A stretch of DNA of 38,345 nt, from the NCBI GenBank assembly GCA_046296295.1, contig JBKBLG010000019.1:1-38345 (forward strand), in the 5' to 3' direction. How positions within the stretch are numbered: the stretch's first letter is position 1; every line of letters starts with the position of its first letter. Origin of the DNA: UBA10646 sp046296295. Its GTDB lineage: Bacteria; Bacteroidota; Bacteroidia; Chitinophagales; Chitinophagaceae. The notes beneath the pieces were generated by a model that had not been told where the DNA came from, made no database searches, and worked only from the letters and a program-made list of their open reading frames with translations. A program made the translations under genes and the position numbers. Of the stretch, positions 24,762 to 34,163 are shown piece by piece.

Positions 24762-25505
24762 ATGAAGTGTAGATTTTTATTGGCTTGTATTGTTGGGTTT
24801 TTAATAGCTGCCACCTCGTGTAGCAAATCAACCGAAACGCTCGATGTGCCAACATTAGCAAATATGGCTAACGTTACATTAGGCAAAGTGTGGTTTTATC
24901 GGCTCGATAGCACAGTGGTACCCAGCTTTGGAAGCACATTTGTAACTAAAAAATATCAATGCAGAGACAGTGTTGTAAGCAGCGGTACCGATTCACAAGG
25001 TAATACCACTTATACATTGCACAGGCACATAAGAGATACCCTTGGTGTACAAGCTTGGCAATATCGCACCACCATACAAGTAGTATATAGAGCTAATAAT
25101 GTTGAATACATAGAAGATAACCTGCGTTTCATTAAGCTGCATAAAGTAATTAGTGAGGGGTTTTCTTGGAAAGGCAACAGTTATATTGATACACGTAGCA
25201 TTAATAGCAGCTATAAATATCTTGATGGGTGGGATTACACTTACGAAAATGTATTAGCACCTTACACTACTCGTAAAGGTGTTATAGACAGTACAATAAC
25301 AGTAATGCAACGAGACGAAACCAGCCCGCCAGGCCCATTTGACCCGAACAACTTCCAACAAAAAGATTACAGCATGGAAGTGTACGGTAAGAATGTTGGG
25401 CTGATTTACAAAGAATTTTTGCATTATACCTGGCAAACAAGCCCCGCCCCTGGCTACGAATCAGGTACTTATGGCATCAAACTCAACTTAATTAACTACA
25501 AATAA
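24762..25505 (+). CDS. Lipoprotein of unknown function
   Basis: This protein of about 247 residues runs from the ATG at 24762 (MKCRFLLACIVGFLIAATSC, lipobox Cys20). The body is rich in Tyr, Thr and Asp with an alternating pattern ('VWFYRLDSTVVPSFGSTF', 'YRTTIQVVYRANNVEYIEDN') that suggests a beta-sheet fold. I do not recognise the family. It ends 10 bases before the subtilase gene on the same strand, so the two may be expressed together at the cell surface. Confidence 0.7.
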   Translation: MKCRFLLACIVGFLIAATSCSKSTETLDVPTLANMANVTLGKVWFYRLDSTVVPSFGSTFVTKKYQCRDSVVSSGTDSQGNTTYTLHRHIRDTLGVQAWQYRTTIQVVYRANNVEYIEDNLRFIKLHKVISEGFSWKGNSYIDTRSINSSYKYLDGWDYTYENVLAPYTTRKGVIDSTITVMQRDETSPPGPFDPNNFQQKDYSMEVYGKNVGLIYKEFLHYTWQTSPAPGYESGTYGIKLNLINYK

Positions 25506-25514
25506 TTTGGTATT

Positions 25515-27773
25515 ATGTGTGTAAAGGCCTTGTTGCGTGGTGTAAGTTGTTTATTCATCATTATTGCATGTATCGGTAGTGGTACAGCGTTGCATGCCCA
25601 ATTGCCCAAACTGGTAGTTCGCTTTAAGAATAAAGCTGGCACAAGCGGCACATTACAAAACCCAAGTACTTATTTATCGAACAAGGCAATACAACGCCGT
25701 ACACGTTATAACATTAGTATAGATAGTACCGACTTACCTGTTACACAACGTTATATAGATAGCGTTTTAGCACAAGGCAATGTTCAATTACTAAGCACCA
25801 GTAAGTGGCTCAATGCCATTCTTATACGCTGTACCGATGCTGCTACTGTACAACGTATCAACAACCTCTCCTTTGTTCAATCAAGTACCGATATTGGCTT
25901 GCGTGCTGCACCAAGTACACAAGTGTCAAGATTTTGGATGAGTAAATTTGAAGGCGAGGGTTACCCAACGCCACAAGTGCTTACAGCTAATAGAACAGAA
26001 AACACAACAGGTAATTACTACAACTACTTTAAAGCCAGTGCTCAAGTTCGAATACACCAAGGCGAATACCTACATAACAAAGGCTTTCGCGGCGATGGTA
26101 TGGCAATTGCAGTGCTAGATGCAGGCTTCGATAGATACCTAACCATTAGAGCCTTTGATAGTGCCCGGCTAGAAAATCGCATTTTAGGTGTTCGCGACTT
26201 TGTTGATTTCGATAACAGTGTTAATGAAGACGATAGCCATGGCCGCCAATGCCTTAGTAATATGGCGGCTAACTGGCCCGGAGAAATGGTAGGCACCAGC
26301 CCAAAAGCTAGCTTTTGGTTGTTGCGTACCGAGAATGCCAACAACGAATACCCCATCGAAGAATTTAACTGGGTAGTAGGTGCCGAATTTGCCGACAGTG
26401 CAGGTGCCGATATGATAAGCAGCAGCCTTGGCTATATTGATTTTGATGATGCTCGCTTCAACTACAGCTACAGCAACTTTTACAACAATACCGCTATGGT
26501 AACGCAAGGTGCCAGCCTTGCGGCAAAAAAAGGAATGATTGTTATGAACAGTGCAGGCAATAGCGGAGCACAAACATGGCGTTACATTGGCTTTCCTGCC
26601 GATGCCGATAGTGTATGTGCAGTTGCGGCAATGGATACACTTGGGGTAATTGCTAGTTTTAGCAGTTGGGGCTACCCGGGCAAGATAAAACCCAATATTA
26701 CCAGTGTTGGTCGCAATACCATTGTTGCAGGTACCACCACTGCTGTTACCAATAGTGGCACCAGTTTTAGCAACCCCAATATTGCTGGCTTAATTGCTTG
26801 CTTATGGCAAGCCTTCCCAGAGTTCAATAACATGGCCATTTTAAACGCAGTATATCGTAGCAGCGACCGCTACAATACACCTAACGACCGCTTTGGCTAT
26901 GGTATCCCAAACTTTAGAAAAGCATGGCAAATACTTAGAGCCCAACAAAACCAACAACTGTATGGTAGTACCACTCTATGGGCTACACCTAATCCATTTA
27001 ACGATACCATTCAGGTTCGATTCATTGCACAGGTCGATGGTACTGCAAGTATCAGCATTATTAACAGCAGCAACATGGTTGTTGATAGTATACGTGGTGT
27101 ATACGAAAAGGAAGAAATGTACACATTGCATTTCAACAACTTAGCTAACTTACCGAATGGTGTATATACCATTCGATATAGCGATAGCCTTACGGCAAAT
27201 GCGATTACGCTCAACAAACAAAGTACAGTATTACCAACAACCTTTATTGCCATTGATGCTAAGCAGGCAGGTTCGCAAACCGTGATTACTTGGAAGGTAA
27301 CGAACGATGTAAATGTTCAAAGCTACCATATTGAAAGTAGCACCAATGGTCGTACTTATAGCACTATAGGCAATGTTCGTAGTACCTCAAGCAACCTTAC
27401 TTCTATATATCAATGGAACGATGCAGCTGCCACACAAACTACATATTACAGAATCAAAGCCATTGGCATTGATAATAGTTTCAAATACAGTGCTGTAGTG
27501 GTATATAACCCTAAAGAAGTTGGTCTTAGCATGTATGCTTTTCCAAACCCCGTACAACAAACACTACAAGTGCAACTCAATCAACCACTGCACGAAAAGG
27601 TTGGGGTATACATTTACAATCAACAAGGACAAATGATGCAGCAGTTATCTAACCTATCGCTGCAAGGAAATAATACATTACAACTAAATGTACAACATTT
27701 ACCGAAAGGTAGTTATATCATTCAATTAAATACAAACAACCAAACACTTACAAGTAGCTTCATCAAACAATAA
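25515..27773 (+). CDS. Secreted subtilisin-like (S8) peptidase with T9SS sorting domain
   Basis: This 752-residue protein has a signal peptide (ends 'ALHAQ'), an inhibitor-like pro-region and an S8 catalytic domain. The triad is D202 ('AVLDAGFD'), H242 ('DSHGRQC') and S417 ('NSGTSFSNP'), with oxyanion N349 ('NSAGNSG'). After it come a segment of about 80 residues starting 'ATPNPFNDTIQVRF' (about 489-570), a fibronectin-like region, and the final domain 'AFPNPVQQTLQVQLNQP...' with 'LPKGSYIIQL'. The last is a type A sorting domain for T9SS export. The first looks like a second, internal copy of the same kind of domain. One exact hairpin-word copy is read S-L-T-A-N-A. Confidence 0.9.
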   Translation: MCVKALLRGVSCLFIIIACIGSGTALHAQLPKLVVRFKNKAGTSGTLQNPSTYLSNKAIQRRTRYNISIDSTDLPVTQRYIDSVLAQGNVQLLSTSKWLNAILIRCTDAATVQRINNLSFVQSSTDIGLRAAPSTQVSRFWMSKFEGEGYPTPQVLTANRTENTTGNYYNYFKASAQVRIHQGEYLHNKGFRGDGMAIAVLDAGFDRYLTIRAFDSARLENRILGVRDFVDFDNSVNEDDSHGRQCLSNMAANWPGEMVGTSPKASFWLLRTENANNEYPIEEFNWVVGAEFADSAGADMISSSLGYIDFDDARFNYSYSNFYNNTAMVTQGASLAAKKGMIVMNSAGNSGAQTWRYIGFPADADSVCAVAAMDTLGVIASFSSWGYPGKIKPNITSVGRNTIVAGTTTAVTNSGTSFSNPNIAGLIACLWQAFPEFNNMAILNAVYRSSDRYNTPNDRFGYGIPNFRKAWQILRAQQNQQLYGSTTLWATPNPFNDTIQVRFIAQVDGTASISIINSSNMVVDSIRGVYEKEEMYTLHFNNLANLPNGVYTIRYSDSLTANAITLNKQSTVLPTTFIAIDAKQAGSQTVITWKVTNDVNVQSYHIESSTNGRTYSTIGNVRSTSSNLTSIYQWNDAAATQTTYYRIKAIGIDNSFKYSAVVVYNPKEVGLSMYAFPNPVQQTLQVQLNQPLHEKVGVYIYNQQGQMMQQLSNLSLQGNNTLQLNVQHLPKGSYIIQLNTNNQTLTSSFIKQ
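27187..27200 (-). repeat. Hairpin word, exact (G-C outer pair)
   Basis: Inside the subtilase gene, read S-L-T-A-N-A. Confidence 0.9.
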
Positions 27774-27778
27774 AATAT

Positions 27779-27792
27779 ACCTTACGGTAAAT
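27779..27792 (-). repeat. Hairpin word, exact
   Basis: Between the convergent stops of the subtilase and the rRNA methyltransferase; the only structure in that 33-base gap. Confidence 0.9.
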
Positions 27793-27806
27793 GAGGATGC
27801 ATGCTA

Positions 27807-29009
27807 TTATAACTTTTGCAATAGTGCAGCAAAAAGGGTATCGGCTTTGTGATGATAACCGATGAAATATTTTTGTGCTACTAATGTAAGATGTTGATGT
27901 GTAGCCAGTAGATGCTGCACATTGATTTCGTTCTCGTCATTAAAAACAGAACAAGTAACATACAATAAAAAACCACCTTGTTTCACATTAGAAACAACAT
28001 TGTTTGCTATGTTTCGTTGTAGTTGCTGGTACTGGGCTATACTTGCCTCCTCACTAAAAAAAAGTTGCTCTGGTGTACGCCCCCAAGTGCCAGAACCAGA
28101 GCAAGGCACATCGGCGAGTACTACCTCAAACTTTTCGTGAAAAGGCAAGCTTGGCGTAGCTGCATTATGCACAAATATTTTCGCATTGTTAATGCCGGCA
28201 GTTGAAAAACGTTTTTTTAAATTATGCAAAATACTACTGCGAACATCGGTGGCAGTAAGCTGTAATTGCTTACCAAAATAATCGTAGGCAGCAATTGATT
28301 TTCCGCCGCTTGCAGCGCAACAATCCCACCATGTAATGGGCTGCTTCGTTTGTTTAATGTTGGATTGTATTAAGGCAAACATACTTGCCACTTGCTGGCT
28401 ACTATAATCTTGAATAACAACATCTTTATCGATGGCAAGAAAGGTATCAACTGCTGTTTGTTGTGGTAGGCGTATACAGTTATCGAATACTTCGAAAGAA
28501 ATGTTATGATCTGTTAGTTGCTGTATAATATGTTGCGTATTAGCGGTATTACGAATACGAATAAATACATCGGGCTGTTGTAAGTGGCTTATTTCAAAAG
28601 CAATCTTATCTATTTGCTCACTTACAAAGTGGGTATGCGGAAAAATAGAAGCGTTAAGTGCAAAATGTTGTTGTGCCCAATTCCACTTTTCTATAGGAGC
28701 AGCTTGCCAAATGGTATGCCACGCTACAGGCACTACGTTTTGCCACATTGGCGATGGCATTGTAGTAAGCAATAATGCCAATGGTAATGCCTGCGGCAAC
28801 GCCATTTGCCGTAAGGCGTTACTCACACGGTAATAGCTATATACTACTTGGGAGATAGCTTTTCTATCGCGGCTACCAAATTTCTTCTGCTTTGCAAAAC
28901 TTTGTTTAATAAAGTAATGCAATGGAACCTTGCCATTGTATGCTTCAATAATTTCGGCTGCATATTGCAGGTAACGATGTGCAAAGTTGTGCTGTACGTT
29001 TGTACCCAT
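27807..29009 (-). CDS. RsmB/NOP2-family 16S rRNA cytosine-C5 methyltransferase
   Basis: The protein is 400 residues from the ATG at 29007-29009; an in-frame TTG lies five codons upstream. The N-terminal ~100 residues resemble the NusB/RsmB-type RNA-binding region. The Rossmann methyltransferase domain has the SAM motif CAASGGK (about 231-237), motif IV 'DVPCSGSGTWG' with Cys303 and motif VI 'TCSVF' with Cys353, the two cysteines used by RNA m5C enzymes. The family acts on rRNA (RsmB methylates C967 in E. coli); the exact site here is not known. It is convergent with the subtilase gene with 33 bases between stops. One exact hairpin-word copy is read A-L-R-Q-M. Confidence 0.88.
   Translation of the reverse strand: MGTNVQHNFAHRYLQYAAEIIEAYNGKVPLHYFIKQSFAKQKKFGSRDRKAISQVVYSYYRVSNALRQMALPQALPLALLLTTMPSPMWQNVVPVAWHTIWQAAPIEKWNWAQQHFALNASIFPHTHFVSEQIDKIAFEISHLQQPDVFIRIRNTANTQHIIQQLTDHNISFEVFDNCIRLPQQTAVDTFLAIDKDVVIQDYSSQQVASMFALIQSNIKQTKQPITWWDCCAASGGKSIAAYDYFGKQLQLTATDVRSSILHNLKKRFSTAGINNAKIFVHNAATPSLPFHEKFEVVLADVPCSGSGTWGRTPEQLFFSEEASIAQYQQLQRNIANNVVSNVKQGGFLLYVTCSVFNDENEINVQHLLATHQHLTLVAQKYFIGYHHKADTLFAALLQKL
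28804..28817 (+). repeat. Hairpin word, exact (G-C outer pair)
   Basis: Inside the rRNA methyltransferase gene, read A-L-R-Q-M. Confidence 0.9.
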
Positions 29010-29490
29010 ATACAAAGAAAACAAAACCCCACAATTGCTGGGTTGAAATTTGTATTGTCAGCAAAGAATCATCGGTACTAAAACATAATAATGCTAAATG
29101 GAAAGAGGTACACTGCTTATTGGTGTTTTTTGAGCAATATATACAATATGAATACTGCCATTTGTATGACGCTTTAAAGGAGCAACTACTCTAATTAAAG
29201 TGAACAAGAGTGTTATATTACTTTGAATACTACTATAATATCTAACCCTATTAACAGCATCATAGGTAAAACGAGTAGCTGAACGAATGCTTGTGTTGAT
29301 GATTGATGTATCTGAACAATAAATGGTTTTTTGTGCCAGAACTAGCACCACTTCCCCTCCAAGAATATCTACTACAGCACTATTGGTTTAATAACTGAGC
29401 TTTTTTTTGACAACTCACAAATACGATGGTTGGCGAGTAGCAACGTTATAATGCTTTACATAGGTTTGATATATATGTAGTAAGAAATAA
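29010..29490. other. Intergenic region of about 500 bases
   Basis: This region lies upstream of the rRNA methyltransferase and downstream of odhB. It holds one doubtful reading frame (29094-29348 minus) and no hairpin-word copy. I see no RNA gene or repeat in it. Confidence 0.4.
29094..29348 (-). CDS. Doubtful small ORF with GTG start
   Basis: This is an 84-codon frame on the minus strand that could start at a GTG (29346-29348) with GGAGG (plus-strand CCTCC 29356-29360) seven bases upstream. The protein ('VLAQKTIYCSDTSIINTSIR...') has no recognisable domain or signal. It may be a real small gene, a decayed one, or chance. Confidence 0.25.
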   Translation of the reverse strand: MLVLAQKTIYCSDTSIINTSIRSATRFTYDAVNRVRYYSSIQSNITLLFTLIRVVAPLKRHTNGSIHIVYIAQKTPISSVPLSI

Positions 29491-29521
29491 CAAAAAAGCA
29501 GTGAAGGAACCTCCACTGCTC
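29491..29521 (-). terminator. Terminator of odhB
   Basis: AGCAGTG (29497-29503) pairs with CACTGCT (29514-29520), with an inner AGG/CCT extension. On the minus strand the stem is followed by a U-run (plus-strand A-run 29492-29497). Confidence 0.7.
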
Positions 29522-29543
29522 ATATTTTTTTAACTATTTAAAA

Positions 29544-31118
29544 TTAAAGCTCAAGTAAAGCTTTTACAGGATCTTTACCAATGAGCAATAATGCTGGATT
29601 TTCTAGTAATTCTTTTACTCTAACTAAAAAGCTTACACTTTCACGACCATCAATAATACGGTGGTCGTAGCTTAAAGCAAGATACATCATTGGTCGAATT
29701 TCTACCTTACCATTTATTGCCATAGGACGTTCTTGGATTTTATGCATACCCAAAATGGCACTTTGCGGAATATTAATGATAGGGGTACTCATTAAGCTAC
29801 CAAATACACCACCATTGGTAATGGTAAATGTACCACCTTGCAAATCTTCGGCAGTAAGCTTGCTGTCACGTGCTTTACCGGCTAATTCTACCACTTTTTT
29901 CTCAATGTCGGCCATGCTAAGACTTTCAACATTGCGTATTACCGGTACTGTTAAACCACGTGGAGTGCTTACCGCAATAGATATGTCTGCATAATCGTGA
30001 TAAATAATGCTATCACCATCGATATATGCATTTACAGCAGGCCATTCGCCAAGTGCTACCGCACAAGCTTTTGCAAAGAAGCTCATAAAGCCTAGATTCA
30101 CATTATGCAGTTCTTTGAACTTGTCTTTATATTGCTTACGCACCTCCATAATTCGCGTCATATCTACTTCGTTGAAGGTAGTGAGCATGGCTGTGGTATT
30201 TTTAGCCTCTACTAAGCGGCGGCTAATGGTTCTACGAAGATTACTCATCTTCTCTTTACGCTCGTTACGACTGAATAGTGTGCCACCATCTGCAAAAGCT
30301 TTTTTGCCAGGATTGTTGAGTGCATCGAGCACGTCGTTTTTCATAATCTTACCACCGTAGCCTGATGGCTTAATATCTGCTGGATTTACTTTTTTATCAG
30401 CAATAATGGCCGATGCAACAGGTGTTGCTTTAACATCGTTTGATACGCTTGTTACAGGGGCTTGAGAAGTTGTTGTTGTTGTTGTTGTTGTGTTGGTGTT
30501 TGGTGCCGAGGCAACGGTTGGAGTGCTAGTGGTTAGTACCGCAACATCGGAATTGATTTTGGCAATTACATCGCCAATTTTTATCACATCGCCTTCGGCA
30601 GCAAGGGTTTCTAATTGCCCAGCTTCTTCTGCATTAAGTTCGAAGGTTGCTTTTTCACTTTCTAACTCGGCAATTACTTCATCGCGTTGTACAAGTTCGC
30701 CTGATTTTTTTACCCATTTTAGTACCGTAACTTCTGTAATGCTTTCGCCAATTACGGGTACTTTCATTTCAATAATACCTTTACCAGCGGCTTTTGCTGC
30801 TTCATTTACCGTAAGGTTCGTAGCGGCAGGTTCGGCAACCTCAGCAGGCACTACGCCTGTTGGTATTGATGCGGTAGGAGCTGTGGCAGTTTCATCGATT
30901 TGTGCCATTACATCGCCAATGTTAATGGTGTCGCCTTCGGCAAACTTGGTATGCAAAATGCCCGCCTTTTCGGCATTCACTTCGAATGTGGCTTTTTCAC
31001 TTTCTAATTCGGCAATTACTTCATCGCGTTGTACGTAGGCTCCATCTTTTTTTACCCATTTTAACAAGGTAACTTCTGTAATACTTTCACCTACCGTTGG
31101 TACTTTAATATCGATCAT
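29544..31118 (-). CDS. odhB: Dihydrolipoamide succinyltransferase (E2) of 2-oxoglutarate dehydrogenase, with two lipoyl domains
   Basis: E2 passes the succinyl group from E1 to CoA through its lipoyl arm. The 524-residue protein has two lipoyl domains, residues 1-75 (lipoyl Lys42 in 'LESEKATFE') and 115-190 (Lys156). A Thr/Ala/Pro linker contains eight threonines in a row near residue 212. The E1/E3-binding domain is at about 245-267 ('PADIKPSGYGGKIMKNDVLD'). The catalytic domain ends with 'YDHRIIDGRESVSF', where His is catalytic. OdhB/SucB usually has one lipoyl domain, so the second is notable. It lies 78 bases downstream of sucA on the same strand, making an E1-E2 operon. An exact hairpin-word copy is read N-L-T-V-N-E in the linker between the lipoyl domains. 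Confidence 0.94.
   Translation of the reverse strand: MIDIKVPTVGESITEVTLLKWVKKDGAYVQRDEVIAELESEKATFEVNAEKAGILHTKFAEGDTINIGDVMAQIDETATAPTASIPTGVVPAEVAEPAATNLTVNEAAKAAGKGIIEMKVPVIGESITEVTVLKWVKKSGELVQRDEVIAELESEKATFELNAEEAGQLETLAAEGDVIKIGDVIAKINSDVAVLTTSTPTVASAPNTNTTTTTTTTSQAPVTSVSNDVKATPVASAIIADKKVNPADIKPSGYGGKIMKNDVLDALNNPGKKAFADGGTLFSRNERKEKMSNLRRTISRRLVEAKNTTAMLTTFNEVDMTRIMEVRKQYKDKFKELHNVNLGFMSFFAKACAVALGEWPAVNAYIDGDSIIYHDYADISIAVSTPRGLTVPVIRNVESLSMADIEKKVVELAGKARDSKLTAEDLQGGTFTITNGGVFGSLMSTPIINIPQSAILGMHKIQERPMAINGKVEIRPMMYLALSYDHRIIDGRESVSFLVRVKELLENPALLLIGKDPVKALLEL
30804..30817 (+). repeat. Hairpin word, exact
   Basis: In the inter-lipoyl linker of odhB, read N-L-T-V-N-E. Confidence 0.9.
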
Positions 31119-31132
31119 GGCGTTCGCTTTGC

Positions 31133-31147
31133 ATTTCCCGTAAGGGA
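31133..31147 (+). repeat. Hairpin word variant, 4-bp stem TCCC/GGGA
   Basis: ATTTCCC-GTAA-GGGA in the 5' leader of odhB, 15 bases before the start codon. Confidence 0.65.
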
Positions 31148-31196
31148 GAAGTTATGATTTATATATTACAATTACATTACTGTAAATGTAGGGCTG

Positions 31197-33941
31197 TTAA
31201 ATACTAAATGCTGTTTCAATTATTTCGGCTTGCTCTTGTTGGTGTACTTTCATATAACCAGTAGCTGTGGCGGCACTTGCTTGGCGACTAATGATGCCAT
31301 AGTTGATGCTGGTTAAATTCATACGCAAAAATGCTGCTGCACCCATATTGAGTGGCTCTTCTTGCACCCAGAACCATACCGCTTTAGCATATTTTTTATA
31401 GAGTGCTGCCAATTGCTTTTCTGGCAATGGATACAGTTGCTCTACACGTATAATGGCAACATCGGTTCTATTTTCTTTTTGTTGTTTTTCTGCAAGATCA
31501 AAGTAAATTTTTCCGCTACAGAACAGTACCTTTTTAACAGTGCTCGCTTCGGCGATGCTTGCATCGTCAATCACTTCCTGGAATCTTCCGTTGATGAATT
31601 CATTCATGTGGCTATAACTGCCCGGATGACGTAAGTTGGCCTTCGGTGAAAAGTTAATAAGTGGCTTACGGAAATCCCAAGTAAGTTGGCGACGCAATAC
31701 GTGGAAGAAGTTAGCAGCAGTAGTGATATTGGTAACAACCATGTTGAATTCGGCACACATTTGTAAGAAACGTTCCAAACGTGCACTGCTGTGTTCGGGG
31801 CCTTGCCCTTCGTAACCGTGTGGTAAAAGCATTACAATACCGTTCATACGTTGCCACTTTTGCTCGCCACTGCTAATGAACTGATCTATCATGGTTTGAG
31901 CACCGTTGCAGAAATCGCCAAACTGCGCTTCCCAAAGTACTAATGCGTTGGGATTAGCCATGGCATAACCGTATTCAAAACCTAATACTCCATATTCGCT
32001 TAGCAATGAATTGTAAATAAGGAAACGCTGTTGATTTTCTTGGAAATGATTTAAGCGGTTGTATCCCTTATCGGTTGCTTCATCACGAATTACTGCATGG
32101 CGGTGGCTAAAAGTTCCACGCTTAACATCTTGTCCGCTCATGCGAACAATCTTACCATCAACCAACAAACTGGCATAGGCTAAAAGTTCGCCCGTGCTCC
32201 AATCTACTTTTTGTTCGGATTCGAAAAGCTTAATTTTATCTTGTAACAGTTTTTCTACTTTTTTGAGTGGCTTTATACTATCTGGCCACTGCATTAAACC
32301 ATGGAACAATCTACGAAACTCTGATTCGCTGATAGCGGTAGCAGGGCTTTGTTCAAAATCGGCTGCTGTTGCCTTGCGTAAGCTGCGCCACCACTCTTCG
32401 GGCAATTGAAATTTGTATGGTATCGGATTCTGTTTGATTTCGTCTAATCGCTCTTGCAAATCGTTCCAGAATTTTTGCTCCATTTCTTTAGCAAGCGCTT
32501 GTGCTTCTGGCTTACCATTGTTCATTAAGAATTGAGTATATACTTCTCTCGGATTCGGATGCTTGTCAATTAAGGCATACAAATGTGGTTGCGTATATTT
32601 TGGATCATCGCCTTCGTTGTGGCCATGGCGACGATAACATAGCATATCTATAAAAATATCTGCATTAAAGCGTTGACGGTACTCGGCTGCAATTTGCGCC
32701 GCACGAACAACAGCTTCTGCATCATCGCCATTAACGTGTAATACAGGAGCCTGAATCATTGCTGCAAGCGAGGTACAATAATCACTGCTTCGTGCATCAT
32801 CAAAATCTGTTGTGAAGCCAATTTGGTTATTAATTACAAAGTGGATGGTACCACCAGTGTAATAACCACGAAGATTGCTCATCTGTACAATCTCATACAC
32901 AATACCTTGACCAGCTATAGAAGCATCGCCATGAATAAGTACGGGCAGTACTTTTTTGTAATCGCTGTTGTACAGTACATCGGCCTTTGCTCTGGCAAAA
33001 CCAAGTACTACAGGATCTACTGCCTCAAGGTGACTTGGGTTAGGTGCTAATTTTAGATTCACACGATGGCCATCGGCGGTTTCCATAACCCCACTATAGC
33101 CCATGTGATACTTAACATCGCCACTACCCATGGTTGTATCAGGCACCGCCTTACCCTCGAACTCAGTAAAAATTTGTTCGTATGTTTTGCCTAAGATATT
33201 GGCCAATACGTTTAATCGTCCACGGTGTGCCATGCCAATAATCACTTCTTCAACACCATCTTTCGCTGATGTTGAAATAATACTGTCAAGTGCTGGTATG
33301 GTATTTTCGCCGCCTTCTAAAGAGAAGCGTTTTTGGCCAATGTATTTAGTATGTAAAAACTTTTCAAATAAAACACCTTGATTAAGCTTCTCTAGAATTC
33401 TACGACGTTCTTCAATGCTGAATGGTTGTGCAAAACGAGTTTCTACCGCGTCGGCCAACCATTGAATACGCTCCATATCGTTCAATGCACTGTATTCTAC
33501 ACCAACACTGCTGGCATAACATTTTGTGAGCTTCGCAAGAATATCTTTTAATGTGGCTTGTTCTAAGCCTATAAACCTTCCAGCATCAAACTTGGTGGCA
33601 AGATCCGACTCTGATAAGCCGAAATAGCTTAAGTCTAAATTGGCCTTTCTATCCTTTCTCGGACGAATGGGATTGGTTTTAGCAATTAAATGACCTTTTT
33701 TGCGGTATGCTTGAATAAGTTGATATACTGCAAATTCCTTACTCAAATTGCCTGTACTAACAGCAGCACCATTTGCAGATGGTTTTCCCTCACTAACTGC
33801 TCCAATATTTACTGCAAAGTCAAAACCCTCAAAAAATTTTTTTAAATCAGGATCCACGCTACCTGGATCAGCTTCGAAAGCTCTGTAGAGACTTTCTATG
33901 TAAGCGGGATGAGAATTAGTGATGTAAGAAAAATCCTTCAT
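31197..33941 (-). CDS. sucA: 2-oxoglutarate dehydrogenase E1 component
   Basis: E1 decarboxylates 2-oxoglutarate with thiamine diphosphate and loads the succinyl group on E2. This 914-residue protein starts 'MKDFSYITNSHPAYIESLYR', the usual E1o N-terminal peptide. It has 'IGMAHRGRLNVLANILGKTY' (about residue 236 onward), 'HGDASIAGQGIVYE', the ThDP/Mg region 'VNGDDAEAVVRAAQIAAEYR' and 'DMLCYRRHGHNEGDDPKYTQ', and the C-terminal 'LLPHGYEGQGPEHSSARLER'. Length is typical. It lies upstream of odhB. At about 2.7 kb it is the longest gene in the window, and I found no copy of the hairpin word in it. Confidence 0.96.
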   Translation of the reverse strand: MKDFSYITNSHPAYIESLYRAFEADPGSVDPDLKKFFEGFDFAVNIGAVSEGKPSANGAAVSTGNLSKEFAVYQLIQAYRKKGHLIAKTNPIRPRKDRKANLDLSYFGLSESDLATKFDAGRFIGLEQATLKDILAKLTKCYASSVGVEYSALNDMERIQWLADAVETRFAQPFSIEERRRILEKLNQGVLFEKFLHTKYIGQKRFSLEGGENTIPALDSIISTSAKDGVEEVIIGMAHRGRLNVLANILGKTYEQIFTEFEGKAVPDTTMGSGDVKYHMGYSGVMETADGHRVNLKLAPNPSHLEAVDPVVLGFARAKADVLYNSDYKKVLPVLIHGDASIAGQGIVYEIVQMSNLRGYYTGGTIHFVINNQIGFTTDFDDARSSDYCTSLAAMIQAPVLHVNGDDAEAVVRAAQIAAEYRQRFNADIFIDMLCYRRHGHNEGDDPKYTQPHLYALIDKHPNPREVYTQFLMNNGKPEAQALAKEMEQKFWNDLQERLDEIKQNPIPYKFQLPEEWWRSLRKATAADFEQSPATAISESEFRRLFHGLMQWPDSIKPLKKVEKLLQDKIKLFESEQKVDWSTGELLAYASLLVDGKIVRMSGQDVKRGTFSHRHAVIRDEATDKGYNRLNHFQENQQRFLIYNSLLSEYGVLGFEYGYAMANPNALVLWEAQFGDFCNGAQTMIDQFISSGEQKWQRMNGIVMLLPHGYEGQGPEHSSARLERFLQMCAEFNMVVTNITTAANFFHVLRRQLTWDFRKPLINFSPKANLRHPGSYSHMNEFINGRFQEVIDDASIAEASTVKKVLFCSGKIYFDLAEKQQKENRTDVAIIRVEQLYPLPEKQLAALYKKYAKAVWFWVQEEPLNMGAAAFLRMNLTSINYGIISRQASAATATGYMKVHQQEQAEIIETAFSI

Positions 33942-34163
33942 TATCTGGCAATATTTGTACTGTTAGAATGTTGGTTGGCAAATATCGGCAAATGCAACAT
34001 ACGGAAGGCTGTATTTTAGAAGCTTTAAGCGATATTCTTCAGTATTTTCTTAATTACCCAAAAACGCTGCCGGTACCTACAGTTATGCTTTCGATACTTG
34101 GCTAAGTAGTTTTAGATTTCATGGTATTTTTCAAAAAAAATCTTTTCGTTTTAAAAAATACCC

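Noticed and set aside
26515..26528. CCTTGCGGCAAAA in the subtilase and CCTTGCGGTAAAA at 11935 in the M14 gene
   Set aside because: The ATTT flank is broken in both; they may be decayed copies but were not counted.
27696..27710. ATTT-ACC-GAAA-GGT at the end of the subtilase
   Set aside because: It fits the GNAA rule but codes for L-P-K-G-S, a usual peptide of T9SS sorting domains, so I did not count it among the strong copies.
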